A stretch of 64,000 nucleotides of DNA, from positions 22,483,744 to 22,547,743 of the forward strand of contig CM032123.1 of NCBI GenBank assembly GCA_018894105.1, in the 5' to 3' direction. This document shows positions 1 to 11,600 of this stretch, in pieces; the first letter of the stretch is position 1, and each line of letters begins with the position of its first letter. The DNA comes from Jacaranda mimosifolia. Lineage: Eukaryota > Streptophyta > Magnoliopsida > Lamiales > Bignoniaceae. The notes below the pieces were generated by a model, which saw only the letters and a program-made list of their open reading frames with translations, ran no database searches and was not told the origin of the DNA. A program made the translations under genes and the position numbers.

Positions 1-317
1 TTTGAAGATATTATCTTTTGATATATTTAATTTATGACTCCTACATTAAGCTTTATGTTATGAAAAAATTGGTTTGCTCATTTATCATATCAAATATGTA
101 TGCATAAATATATCATCCAATTTAGAAAATGTAGTGAATAAATATTTTGCACTATTTTTATATTGTATTTTTTATTATTTTAATTTTTTTTATAATTTAT
201 AAATTAGGAATTAGCAATTCAAGTACAACTTATGTTCAAGCTTTAGTCTTTTTCAATCGAAATATTCATATTATGTCATCTAATAATAGATTTTCTTTTC
301 TTAAGTATTAAAATTAA
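1..317. other. AT-rich flank without a gene
   Basis: This stretch is strongly AT-rich and shows no convincing open reading frame or RNA gene. It may be the body of the Helitron whose 3' terminus is seen at 1453-1477, interrupted by the Mutator-like element that starts at 318, but that is inference. Its last nine bases (309-317, TAAAATTAA) are the left copy of that element's target duplication. Confidence 0.4.
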
Positions 318-1373
318 GGGTGAATTACGACTATCATCCTTGAAATTTGGCGTAATTATGAAAAAAATCCTCACTTTTTCAAAAATTACAAAAAAACTCC
401 CTAAAATGACAAACCTAATTGTAATGTTGACGAAAATTGAGAAAAGTCTAAAATACCCCTAAAAGTAAAATAATTAAAAAAATAAAAAATGTTGAAATAA
501 AGTCTACATTAAATATATTTAAAATAATTAAAATATTTATTCAAATAATAAATCTATCTAAAATAATAATAAATAAATAAAATAAATTATTAATTAATAA
601 AGAAATTAAAAACGACATTAATTAAGAATAAATAAGTAAAAAAAATTAAATATACAAATCTATCTAATGAAACTTAGTTAAATTTATTAATTAATTCAAA
701 ACATAATAAATAAAAAATTAAAAATAATATTAATTAAGAATAAATAAACAAAAAATTAAATATATATATTAACTAAATTATTTATTATTATTTTTTAAAT
801 TCAAATCTTGCCCCCTCCCCCTTCTCTTTCCCTCTCTCTTCCTTCTTCAACCAGCCATGGCTGGCGACTGTTGCCTTGAGCAACAGAGAACAATTTGGTC
901 GGCTGGCCAAGCTGCCCTACTGTTGCTGCCACCATGGTAGTAGCGGGTCACGAGCTGCCTGGCCATGGCTGTGCTACTGCTGTAGCAGCACCATGGCCTG
1001 ATTTGGGGGGTGTGGGGTGTGTGCATATGTATGTATACATATATATCATATATATGTATATGTATATATGTATTACCATAGATATTATATCTAATATTAT
1101 ATCATATATGTATGTGTATTTAAATATTTAAATATTTTTTATGAAGGTTTAAAGGCATTTTTGTACTTTCGTAGAATGAGATTTTAAAGTAGATTATCAA
1201 AGGGCAATTTTGAAATTTCACATGGCATTTTTAACGGCAAATTGTAGAAATCCTAATGGCTGGACTAATTTGTTAGACGGCGACAACTTTAAGGGTTTTT
1301 TTTAATATTTTAGAAAAGCAAGGATCTTTTCGTAATTATACTAAACCTCAGGGGTGATAGTCGTAATTCATCC
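318..1373. mobile_element. Non-autonomous Mutator-like element A
   Basis: The two ends are inverted copies of each other. The left end begins GGGTGAATTACGACTATC, the reverse complement of the right end begins GGATGAATTACGACTATC, and similarity continues for roughly 55 bases. The element is flanked by a perfect 9-bp direct repeat, TAAAATTAA, at 309-317 and 1374-1382. A 9-bp duplication with long TIRs is the hallmark of the Mutator superfamily. The interior has AT-rich arms, an imperfect duplication of about 110 bp (about 604-665 and 716-775), and a GC-rich core at about 809-1024. No transposase is visible, so any movement would depend on a partner in trans. Confidence 0.85.
809..1024. other. 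GC-rich core of element A
   Basis: An island with repeated CCATGG and CATGGC motifs lies between a pyrimidine-rich block (CCCTCCCCCTTCTC) and a G-rich block ending GGGGGGTGTGGGGTGTG. Both flanks are very AT-rich. The 78-codon open frame at 895-1131 runs through it but resembles no protein family I know and ends in TATA-type low-complexity codons. It could be a captured host fragment (Pack-MULE style) or expanded low-complexity DNA. The same layout recurs at 49961-50260 and 63617-63815. Confidence 0.55.
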
Positions 1374-1452
1374 TAAAATTAATTATGGTTTACTTTTTAA
1401 TTACATAAAGTAAAATAAATATTATTATAAATTAAATTATTTTAATATTATT

Positions 1453-1477
1453 GGTGCATTGCACCGAGCACATGCTA
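1453..1477 (+). mobile_element. Helitron 3' terminus
   Basis: The hairpin GGTGC-ATT-GCACC (1453-1465) is followed, after eight bases, by CTAG at 1474-1477 and then T. This is the canonical plant Helitron 3' end (hairpin, short spacer, CTRR, insertion before T). The matching 5' end was not found. It may lie left of the window or have been lost, with the Mutator-like element A nested inside this Helitron. Confidence 0.6.
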
Positions 1478-1492
1478 GTGTATACATATATA

Positions 1493-3258
1493 TCTATACT
1501 ATTATATATAGCACAATGGTGTGGGATCCATAATTATGCAATTTTGATTCTAATTGTGCAATTTTGACCTAATTTTGAATTCTTAGAATATTGAGTTTTT
1601 TAATTAAAGTAAGAAAAATCTCATTGTTAATTTGATTTTTTTTTATTTTTGAGTTTTATCTTATTTTAACATAATCAACTTCATGTTTATCCAAAAATTG
1701 AATCATATATTTTTATCTCATCAAGTAATTCAAAATATCTGTAATCATAAATTTTTATCTCAACTGATAAGTTTAAAATTCAAAAGATATTTTATGAACA
1801 CCAGATTAAGCACTCCTACAAAAAAATTATTCTATAAATTTCATTCCATAAAGCAAATCACTTCCTATTTTTCTATACTGCCAAAAGAGGATCCCCCCCT
1901 CCCCTTTTTATCCTCTCTATTTTTTTTCCAGCTTCTTCTTTAAGGTAACCCTAATAAATTCTCTTTCATCATAAACTTCAAGTGAACGTTCATTACACCA
2001 TGTATCTGCATTCATATATATTTTTTTTTTCATATTGATCCATTCTCAATATATGCATGAGAGCATAATATCATGTATTAACACATTTGCTCCTCAATTA
2101 TCATTTAGATCTATTTTTTTTTTTCTTTTCTGTATGTGTATATGTGATGAATAAATATTTTGATGATAATAAAAGATATTAGAGCAATTTGTAAATATGT
2201 GTCCTACATTTAATAGTGAACTTTAGAAGATTACAAAGTATTTTTCTTTTTAATTACTTGCAAACCACCTTACTTTTGTTTTTTTCCCTTTATTTCCACA
2301 TTCATTAGGAGTTTTGAACCTTGACCAGGATGTACAAGGTACTTCTTTAAGTTGCAAGTTTTGTTCTTTTCTTTTCTTTTTTCTTTTTTCTTCTTTTGTC
2401 AATTATAGTAATTTGATTTAGTTTGTAATTCATTATAGTTCCTCTTTGTTGGGTGAATTTTTCTATTCAATATTCTCTAAATTCATATTTTTTTCTTCCT
2501 CTATTTTGGACCATAAATATTAAGTTTGAAAGATAGTTTTTTCAATTCTATTTTTAAAAACTATTATTATTTTCACTTTCATTATTTTATTGTTGTTTTT
2601 ATTCATATTTTTTTAATCAAATTAATTCAATATTTTTCAAGTTACCTATGTGTCAATAATGTGTGTATAATTTATATTCATATACATAGATGCACCAGTT
2701 TTTCCCTTCTTAGATTTAATCGATTTTAAGAACTACTTTTTAATTTGTTTCTTTCATTTTAATTAATTAGTTTTTTTTTATTTATTCATTATAAATCCTT
2801 TTTATTTGATTAATTAAGTAACCCAAGTTTCTCTAAAATATCCTATTTTGATGTGTTACATAATTTTTGTAGTTTTGTCTCTATTTATTATTTTTTGTAT
2901 ACACAACAAGAATTTCTTAAACAATATTTTATATATTTCAGAACCTCTTCTTAATTTAATATAAAATATTCAAACTAATAAAGGATCTTAGTTTTTTGGA
3001 TCAAAATAATTTTATTACTAAAAAATATTTTTTAAACAGTATAAAATTTATATATGTTTTTTTATGTGGATTTACTTGACCCAAATGAATTAGATCACAA
3101 TTTGAAACTAGAGTCATGGATCTTCTACAAGATAAAGTTCGAGTAGATAAGATGTTCATATCTATTCCCCTCATGATAATAAAGTAGTTGCATATTTATA
3201 TTTTTTAGTTTAATTTAGTTAAGTAAATATACCGTGCATAGCACGGTGTTTATGCTAG
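1493..3258 (+). mobile_element. Non-autonomous Helitron D
   Basis: The 5' end is A|TCTATACTATTATATATAGC, with the TC start at 1493-1494. The 3' end has a perfect 7-bp hairpin, ACCGTGC-ATA-GCACGGT (3231-3247), then GTTTATG and CTAG (3255-3258), followed by T. The termini and the A/T insertion context fit the Helitron rolling-circle superfamily, which makes no target duplication. The 1766-bp body is AT-rich with long pyrimidine runs and has no Rep/helicase reading frame, so the element is non-autonomous. Short open frames at 1683-1943 and 2526-2729 are compositional and unlikely to be genes. Confidence 0.75.
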
Positions 3259-3556
3259 TATTTACACACACACACACACATATGTGTAACTTACATCATC
3301 CATGTTTTTTTATTCGACAAAACAGGAATTGGATTTACATTTTTATTTTTATTTTTTAATTTTAGTGAAAAATGTATGGAATTTATCTCGTAATTTTTTC
3401 TAAAATTTAATTAAAGAAAAAAATAATTATTTTATCTTTTTTATTTTTGAAATGAATGAAAGAAAATGGATTGTGTGGTGATTTGTAATTAAACATGTAT
3501 AACAGAAACTTTGTGTTTGTCAAATAAGAAAAAAAAATAAATAAATAAACTACAAA
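3259..3556. other. Spacer with a CA microsatellite
   Basis: This is AT-rich intergenic DNA between two Helitron termini. A short (CA)n run lies at about 3263-3281, just outside the Helitron 3' end. I see no gene or RNA. Confidence 0.6.
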
Positions 3557-4400
3557 TCTAAACTATTATATATAGCACAACAGCTTGCGGCCATAATTGT
3601 ACAATTTTGACCTAATTCTGAAATTTTTAAATTTTGAACTTTTTAATTTGATTAAAGAATTCTCATTGGTTTTTATTTTATTTTTTATTTTTATTTTAAT
3701 TAAACTAACGTATCTGTTAAAAACAAATCCTCATGTTGCATTTATCCAAAATCATAGTATTACATTTTGGATAATTTTGAATATTCATACTGATAGATAT
3801 TCATAATTTTAAATATTTCATCATAAAAGTTTAAGATATCTATACATATAGATTCAGTATTTTATCTCATCACATTTCAATTTAAAATTTAAGATGTGCT
3901 TGGTTATTAAATTTGTATTTTACTATTTGTCACTTTAATTTTTTAGTTTTTTTAAATAAAAAAAACAATTTTTTCTATGTAATCTATATTTGAATAATGT
4001 ACCTAAAATATTGCAACTATTTGAAATATATTATTTTGCTAAGTAGTTGAAATTAATTCAATTTCTCTATCAACTGCATGAAGAAAAAATTATACAGTTT
4101 ATAAAAAAAACAATTTCTATTTTTTAATTGTTCATTTTTATATAATATTTACTTAATTATACTTGGTATGTATATTTCAATTAACTGAATATTTACTTAT
4201 ATTTATAATATTTTTATAAAAAAATATTTCATTCCTCAATCAATAGGTAAATAAGTATATTAAATTATTTATAAAAATTCACATATTTGTATTTAGAATC
4301 CAAAAAATCATTACTAAATAAAGCACTCTTTTATGTATTCTATAATTTGATAACTTATATGTTGATAATACTAGCTATTAAAAGTATTCGTGTTTAAGCA
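3557..4400 (+). mobile_element. Helitron-like fragment E related to D
   Basis: It starts A|TCTAAACTATTATATATAGC, matching the first 20 bases of Helitron D except at one position. Similarity continues for several hundred bases with indels, for example the shared CAATTTTGACCTAATT at about 1560 and 3602 and a shared TTTATCCAAAA. No hairpin-plus-CTAG 3' end was found downstream, so the copy looks truncated or its end has decayed. The right limit is approximate. Confidence 0.5.
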
Positions 4401-4615
4401 TGTTGAAAAATGATACACAAAGTAAACACATCGAGACGGTCTAATTAGTGTATATTAAAAATTGAATAGTTCAACGAAACAAAAGTATTGAGGTTAATTT
4501 TTTATGCAAAAATATTAGATTTTTTTATTATTTAATATAACTATACTTATTCCAAGAATAATTTAAAAGCTTATCTAAACAAAGTAGTTGATCATTTAAA
4601 TTATATCGAAACAAA

Positions 4616-5480
4616 TATGATGATGCTAAGGTCTAGGAGTTGTAGAATTAGGTCCGTGCCCACTTTAGTTCACTAGAAAGTTGGTTGGAAATGAATATGG
4701 TGATGAGAGCGGGTTGAGTCCTGTAACCAAGCAACACATATGAGGCTAGCCGAGGAGGCCCTCGGTTAAGGCACTTCGACACTCAAGTCAGTATAATCGA
4801 CTAGAATTTAGAACGACAGAGCGAGGGCTAGTGTTATAGTGAACATACCTCATGACACGATTGCAATAGGGTATTTATAGTCCCAAGTGGGAGATCAAAA
4901 TGTCCATGGTACCTTTGCTCTTGCAGGGAGGACCTTTGTCCTTGCATGAGGGTTTTTAGGTCTTTTCTTTGTCTAGAACCATCCTTCCAGGTGGGCCCCC
5001 CTAATCCTTTTGGGATATGGTAGAGATATCCGCATTTAATGCGGAGGCAAGCCACCTGTCAGTGTATTTAATATGGTATAGTGGTTCAGTGCATTTAATG
5101 CGACAACAATAAGTGGTGAGAGAAACCTTCCTGTCTCGTATGTCGACCTATTTTGGTCGAGATGTCTCCCCGACCGTGGGTCTCTTCGCCACACTTTGGT
5201 CGAATGCATGAATTTTTTGGGTTGACCTATTCTGGTTAACATGTCTCCCTAGCCGTGGGTCTCTCTGCCACACTCTAGTCAAATGCATGACTTCTTCGGG
5301 TCAAGACAACTCCTTAGCGGTAGGCCTTTCGACCATAGCTTGGTTGACTGAAGGAAGACTGATAGCCTTTATCGGCCGACTAGCCCCGTGTATTCTTGGG
5401 GTCTAGGCTAGTCTTATTAGGCTTGTTGGGCTGGTCGTACTTCCTCATATCCGGAGTCCCCCCCACTCCCAAATCCTAAT
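4616..5480. repeat. Unclassified GC-richer repeat island
   Basis: The composition shifts abruptly from AT-rich to roughly balanced, with many TCGAC and CCGA words. The block includes a tandem array (5145-5345) and text reminiscent of LTR control regions, such as a short TATTTATAGTCCC at about 4871. Short open frames on the minus strand (4834-5055, 5036-5242) resemble no known protein. It is probably the remains of an LTR retrotransposon, but I found no partner repeat or primer site to prove it. Confidence 0.4.
5145..5345. repeat. Tandem repeat of 79-bp units
   Basis: Two adjacent imperfect copies start at 5145 and 5224, each running from GACCTATT through CCGTGGGTCTCT to GCATGA. A shorter third copy follows from about 5303. 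The period is 79 bases. Confidence 0.7.
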
Positions 5481-6166
5481 TGAGCTCGCGATGAGATGAG
5501 TGGGGAGTAGCTGATTTTCTTCATTTTGTCGACCTTAAACTTTGAATTTTGACCAGGGTTTTGATGGCAATAAATTGGGCAGTTAAATTTAGAGACCAGT
5601 GAACCCTATAAATAGCTTGCTTGGGTTCTCATTTATTACATCAGTGAGAGGTTGAGATCTTCGAATTTTGTTTCAAATGCTCACGCGTGCCCAGTTTCAG
5701 CCGAGAATCACAAATTCCCCTTTCCTCCTTTTTTTGCACTATGATTTCAGGTCGACCTTTGAGTCATCAAATACTTCTGTCTATTTAGCTTGAAACCAAA
5801 TTGTCATAATATTATGAAGTCGATACGCATATTTCTGTTGATTGGTTTGAAACCAAATCAATAGTCAACTATGAGATCGACTTTAAATAAATTTATTTTT
5901 TACTATAGGTCGCTTGGTTTCTCATTTATAAAGGAAGCCCAGTCATGAAGTAAGAGGTTGGCCAAATATAAGGTCAATTTCAATGATTTGAAACTAAGGT
6001 ACAAGTGTATGTTTTCCGAGAAGACTAGATATTACGCGTCTTGAAATAGTCAAATCGAGATTAAGGAATCTCTTTTCTCACATAGAATTTCTTCAGGTTC
6101 ATTGCGTTTCATGGTCAACCCAAGGACTGATCGCTACTATCAAAACTACTAGGTAAAGGACAGGAC
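5481..6166. other. Degenerate intergenic stretch with TATA-like motif
   Basis: No coding region was found. A good TATA-like motif, CCCTATAAATAGCTTGC (about 5604-5620), is followed by a weaker duplicate (TATAGGTCGCTTGG, about 5904). Both sit before text of the form TTCTCATTTAT and GAGAGGTTG, so this could be an old LTR promoter that was partly duplicated. No LTR boundary was found. Confidence 0.3.
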
Positions 6167-6575
6167 TGTTGGAATAGTACCCCGCAACCAATTAGATTGG
6201 TATGTAAACTATTTCACTTGTAATACAATCTTGATTGAATGATATTCATTATAAATGGCCATCTTCATCTCATGCTTATTTTACTTCACTAACATTTGGT
6301 TGAAGCTCTTAGATCACACAAGACTACAAGACTTGGTCACACACTGGGTGGTGATCATGAAATAAGTCTTACACGGTCGAAATATTTCAGGTTGTAGAAT
6401 CTTATGAGATAGGGCATCTAAGATTTGAATACACTTGCACTAATGATGCATAAATCTAAGGAGTTGGATATTGCTCTATTTCATGAGCAATCCATGTTAG
6501 ACATGAGTGTATGTTAGTGGGTGCTTGTTAGAAAACAAGTTCACTGAAGGCCTGCTCAGAGAATTCACTAGATAG
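6167..6575 (+). mobile_element. Copia LTR fragment (F/G family)
   Basis: It begins TGTTGGAATAGTACCCCGCA and follows the start of the LTRs at 23642, 53284 and 61424, including the shared GATGCATAAATC and the TAGTGGGTGCTTGTTAG word. Similarity stops at about 6575, roughly 410 bases into an LTR that is normally 2.2 kb. Just upstream, AGGTAAAGGACAGGA resembles a polypurine tract, so this may be the left edge of a 3' LTR whose element has been deleted. Confidence 0.75.
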
Positions 6576-7984
6576 CTAGACATCAAGTATATCAGAATAA
6601 CTATTACATTTTTTGGAATCATCTTTCCTCCCTACAAGTCTTCAAACTTTGTTTTTTTTTCTATTAACCTTTATTTCACAATCAAACAAACTAATCTTCA
6701 TTACTCGCACACTAATTTCCCATGTAACTATGTCGTGCAAATCATACCATACAACTCGTCAAGGACAATTCCCCTAACTAATAAATTTAAGATCTCGTAA
6801 AACACATCTACAAGCGATATATTTTCTTTGATTCACCCTTTATGTTCCTTATCCTTAGTTGGTTATCTTTACGCTGATTGTCAATCACCTTACAATTTTG
6901 TAGACTTTTCCTACCAATGTAGTACCTTATTTCTTGAGGAATCGTATCCTATGGCCAGTACTACATCTTTTTTACAAATTAACAAAGTGTTTCCTAAACT
7001 TTATCTCCTATGGGAAACCAAACCTTATTTCTTATCTGTCGTCATCCTAAAATCATACTCATCAACTTTCCCATTATTAATGCACTAGTTTCTCCAGATA
7101 GTCATATCATTCGAGCTACAACTGTATATGCGTGTCAAGCACCATTCTTCCTAAATGTCATTTTAACTATCAAATTCATCTCTATCTTAAATGATAATCT
7201 TCCCATCATGTTATCCCTTGTCTATATAAACATACTATTTAGATTTCAATTGTACACATAGGTCAAACATCACTCATTTCCCAAACGCACTCCTACCTGT
7301 AATAAACCTTTTCTTGTGCATCTATAAATCTAATTCTCATCCATAAGTACGTGGTAGGGATTTGTTCGTCCCAATGTAATTCCTAACAAACCAATACATA
7401 TTTCCCCATAATGATCCTTTACTCATCAGATAAAACTTCTACAATTGTTGCTTGCACCATATTGATTCCCAAGATTACTCTTTACACACTAAATACAATT
7501 TTTCCCAAAATAGTCATCTACTCACATAACGCCATTAAACAACATTATTCTTACCCATGACTATACATTAAGATGCGTAACGTACTAGAAGTTAGAGGCT
7601 ATACATTGGTTGGCCACCCCGATCATAACCTTTCACATCCTTAATGTCGAGCATTATCCCAAAAGTTCATATCCTAATCAATTTCACAATCAAACTTCAT
7701 ATTCTTTTGCCAAAAAATTTCACATTCCAAGAATCATATCCTAATCATCGCTCATGAATTATTTAACTAAAGTCTTCACATCTAGAACATTTCCAAACTC
7801 AAGCTTAATCTTCATTAACTGAGAATTTCACACTTCGAGAATCATATCATAGCATATCTCAAGTTGTCCTTAACCCAAGTGTTCATATTCTAGATGATTC
7901 ATAATTCAAGTTTACTCTCAAATGAACCCATCAATTCCAACTACAAAAATCATTCCCGTATTAACCTAGATCCCCAAAACCTAA
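6576..7984 (-). mobile_element. Internal remnant of gypsy-like element J
   Basis: Read on the minus strand, this follows the primer site at 7985-7996 and is a leader region related to the interiors of K (about 29560-31060, minus) and H (10882-11620, plus). A shared marker is the CATAACCTTTCAC...TAATGTCGAGCATTA text at about 7625-7660 and 30730-30770. No gag, protease, polymerase or integrase motif was recognised in either orientation. The element is cut off on the left by the copia LTR fragment. The small plus-strand frames at 6828-7261 are probably not genes. Confidence 0.6.
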
Positions 7985-7996
7985 GCTCTGATACCA
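7985..7996 (-). other. Primer binding site of element J
   Basis: The minus strand reads TGGTATCAGAGC, the standard plant primer site for initiator methionine tRNA. It lies three bases inside the LTR end (plus-strand TGTGGTGCCC from 8000), as expected for an LTR retrotransposon transcribed leftward. Confidence 0.85.
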
Positions 7997-7999
7997 TGT

Positions 8000-9754
8000 T
8001 GTGGTGCCCTACCTGAAAGCTGTCTGCTTCGGGTTGAGGTGCTAATCTGATCATAACTTAATAATTGAAAACAAAACACACACATCTAAAATATTCGATT
8101 TAGATAGATGCATCAACCCAATGTGCACATGATATTACAAACGAGATCTTTTCAATCTTGCGTAGCCAATATTATGTTTCTAGTTTGAAAGTCCTGCACA
8201 ATTAACCAAAGGTGCTACCTATTCAAACTTCAAGCATAACACCAAAATATAACAATCGAGGTAAATCAAAAAGATGAATCCCGAGGCATGTCGATATATA
8301 TATACATATAAAGAGATAATGTCAAGCTTACTACACTACTTACACAAGGTACCCAAAAGTCTAAGCATAAGATTTAGGTGCAACCTAGCCATGTCTATAT
8401 AATATACACTTTTATAAGCACTTAGTCTATTACAAAATATTGGACACCCGTCACTGGGCAAGCCTCCATCTAATACTATTTGGGAAGAGAATAAGAAATC
8501 ATAGAAGGGGCTAAGTCCTAAGGGCTTAGTGAGGAGAGTGCACGACAAATAGTCAATGGCAAATTATTGAAAGTAAAATAATCAATAAGCAAGGATTCAA
8601 TAACGAACGTGCCATAATTTACAACATGAAGCAATGATATATCATAACATATGTGATACAAAATTCAACAGACTGTTGGCAACTCCGACCTTATTGCTCC
8701 TATAAAAGAACATAACTAGTTATACAGAGTACAAATATAACATAACAAATTTCCTTTATTACTCTGTTACTAATCACTCAGCTTAGTTGACATGTGGCAT
8801 GGCTAGTCGCAGCCAAATCCCGCCACTCATAGACAGCTACCTCCAACTATCTGCAAGTCAGGATCTTAACTGGGTACTAGCTGGGAAACCAACCATTGTC
8901 GGTCTATACTACACAATCGTCTTTTCGGACCTAGTCCTAGGCCCAACCCACCTTGTGGCGTCCTTATGGGTAGTAACTTCCCAAGAGCATCCTCAAGGTG
9001 ACTCAAAGATAATGCCAATAGGTAAATAACATATTAAAATAACTGATCAGAAGCATATATATGAAATTGAACAGAACGGTACAATTTATATAACATTGGC
9101 CAGCAAGGCTGTATAAATAACACGCAGGACAATCCAACCAGGAGTATAAAATAAAGCTAATCAGCAAGATGAAGTATCAAGATATATAGGGAAAGCAAGT
9201 AAGCTTGTAGGGTATATGGGGCAGAAAACTAATAACATAATAGAAGTTCTGGGCACCAGAACAAGTACAATCAAATTCAGACATGTAGACATGGAGAGTT
9301 CAAACAATGAAGATCATTCACTTCCTAAAAGAAAGAAAGGCTAAACCCTCACCATAAAACTCCATAGAGGTACTATCATGTCCTATAGTCTTGGAGACCC
9401 TAGCTCCTTATCACCTATTCCAATAGAATATATTGAAATGTCAAAACATTTGCACCGCATCCTTTAGACAACAATTAAATCATTTATGTCCTAATATCGT
9501 GTGTTCCTAATTATGAGGTATATCTACATAATCCAGGTTCTCGCTCCATTTCAAGTATGGTAATTAGGCTAGAATATTCTAATTATTTAAATTATTATAA
9601 CAGAACCATCATGTTTCCAACTAGGATGATATTTAGAGATTTGGTTTCGAAAATAACACATGGCTAACATACTAATCATGCTAATATTGATACAGTATTA
9701 ATGAGGGATTTATTTGTTCCGAGTCACTGATCATTTGTAAAGCTAATAGTCCAA
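8000..9754 (-). mobile_element. 5' LTR of J, primer-proximal part
   Basis: On the minus strand this LTR ends GGGCACCACA next to the primer site. It aligns along its length with the LTR of K starting at 31077. Shared words include ATCACCTATTCC and TTTATTTGTTCC at about 9415/32365 and 9711/32587. J keeps about 80 bases near 9610-9690 that K lacks. The LTR stops at about 9754, where element H begins, and resumes at 15594. Confidence 0.7.
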
Positions 9755-10881
9755 GCGATATCGCTAAGGGCGTTTCCCTGGGTATCAGTAATTACGTATC
9801 AGTAATTACGTTTGGGCCGAGTGCCAATCCCAACAAAATGCTTGGATATACTTGTACATGTTAGCGGTACGTTAAGGGTGTTTCCCTGAGTATCGACGAT
9901 ACCACTAGGGGCATTTCCTTGAGTATCAACAGTGATCAAGGGATTTTCCCTGAGCATCTGCATTTGGCGATGAGTCAGGGGCGTTTCCCTTGGCATCAAA
10001 AACCTATTGTATACCAAGTTGTCACGCTTCAATAAAAGTACTTGTTTGACTGGTATAAGGAGAATCCGATATGCATATTTCGTTCTGACTTGTTGGGTTG
10101 CATATGATATTCAGGCTTGTTTTGTTTTGATTGTATCTTGATTATTTGTGTCCTGTTCGTAGAGCAATAAGGATGGCGTAGCTTCTTAGTTTAGGTTGGC
10201 CTATTGTCCATGCCGAATAAGATGTCTGCATTTTCTCCTGAACTGTGATCGAATGAGACGCTTTATAACTCTTGAGCATAATCGGTTGAGACGATACTAG
10301 GCCTTCTAGCCAATAGTTACAACCCCGAGCTAGCACCTACTTGAAGCCTTGAATCTATTAATGCTTGTTTATCGAACTTGTAATTATCTATTTCTTGATA
10401 CGTTTCTGTATTGAATGTTAATTTATGATCTGTTGGGTTATTTCTTCCTCGACAGATCTTTATTGTTCTCAAGTTTATCCCTCACTAAGTCTTTGGACTT
10501 ACCTTTTCGTTTTATCTTTGATTCTCTCAGACAGGTTTAAGTGATGGACTTGGACTCCATGTTCGGATCGACAACATATTTTGTAATGGAAATGATGTTT
10601 GTAAATGTTTATGAGTACCCTTGGACACTTTGTATACCATAGGAGTATTGTGATACGTTAGGTTTGAATTAAGACTTGTAGTATGTCTGAAACAATGAAT
10701 GATTGGGAATTGTTATGGCATGTAATTTGTACTTTTGTTAAGGTTGCTTAAGTTGAATCCGCTGCTATTTCTGGTAAGTTTGATAAGTTCATTATGGGCC
10801 TATTGATTGTATTGGGGGTTCAATTTAAGATTGAATTGAATGGTGCCTCAGCTAAGGGCTTTCCCGAATGGGGGCGTTACA
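9755..10881 (+). mobile_element. Truncated 5' LTR of gypsy-like element H
   Basis: It corresponds to the last 1.1 kb of the 3' LTR (about 14470-15593) and ends GGGGGCGTTACA, immediately before a primer site at 10884. The first 1.6 kb is missing, including the TATA box seen at 13181, so this copy has no recognisable promoter. The small minus-strand frames at 9799-10336 are shadows within the LTR. Confidence 0.8.
9765..10010 (+). repeat. Imperfect tandem array in H 5' LTR
   Basis: The motif GGGCGTTTCCCTGAGTATC recurs about six times with variants at spacings of roughly 30-40 bases, though the spacing is interrupted. A 15-base direct duplication, GTATCAGTAATTACG, also occurs at about 9781-9811. 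The matching array in the 3' LTR lies at about 14445-14740. Confidence 0.7.
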
Positions 10882-10883
10882 GG

Positions 10884-10895
10884 TGGTATCAGAGT
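10884..10895 (+). other. Primer binding site of element H
   Basis: TGGTATCAGAGT, one base off the standard TGGTATCAGAGC, begins two bases after the LTR end (GTTACA at 10876-10881). Confidence 0.85.
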
Positions 10896-11600
10896 CGAGG
10901 TTTTGATGACCTAGGTTATCGTGGGAATGATTATTATGGCTGAATCTGATTGGCTTGCTAGGGACTTAATTTGAATTAGGAATTATCTAGGGTATAAACA
11001 CTTGGGATATGAGAATTTGAACTATACTATGATTTGATCCTAGAATGTGATTGTGAAAATGAGAATTTCTGGGTAACATAGAGACTGAGTTGAATTTAGA
11101 AATGTTTCAGATATGTATACTTAAGTTCAGGAATACCTATGTTATGTTAGGCTGTGATTTTAGAAAGTTGAATTTTAGGTACTTGGCGTATTGGGAGTTC
11201 TTTAGTGACTTAAGGATTTAAGATGAATTTGATCAGTTGACGTTAGTGAGATAAGTTTGCTTACTGTAGAATGCTTATAGGATCTTGTCGCATACCATAG
11301 AATGATTAAGACTTGTGTATCCTGAAGTTTGGTTTACTCCTATCTGATCCTTCTATTTCTTTTATTCTTGGAAGTTTAGAGGAGTTAGAGTTGATGGACT
11401 TACTTGAGATTAAGCTTGAATTGAGAATCATCTAGAATTTAACCACTTGAGTTGGTTCTTGGAATGTGGATTTTGAGCAGAAAAATATGAAGTTTGATTA
11501 TGGAATTGAATAAGGCATGAAGTTTTGGGATAAGACCTGACATTAAAGAAGTGAAGGGTTATGACTGGGGTGGCCAACTAGTGTATAACCTCTTACTTCT
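10896..11600 (+). mobile_element. Leader of element H
   Basis: This is non-coding text with short related modules repeating the pattern GGAATTATCTAGGGTATAAACACTTGGG, or parts of it. It is alignable, in reverse orientation, with the leaders of J (6576-7984) and K (about 29560-31060). It ends in the shared segment at about 11536-11610 that contains GGGTTATGACTGGGGTGGCC. No open frame of note. Confidence 0.6.

Noticed and set aside
4366..4380. CTAG as the 3' end of Helitron fragment E
   Set aside because: No hairpin precedes it and the following base is C, not T.
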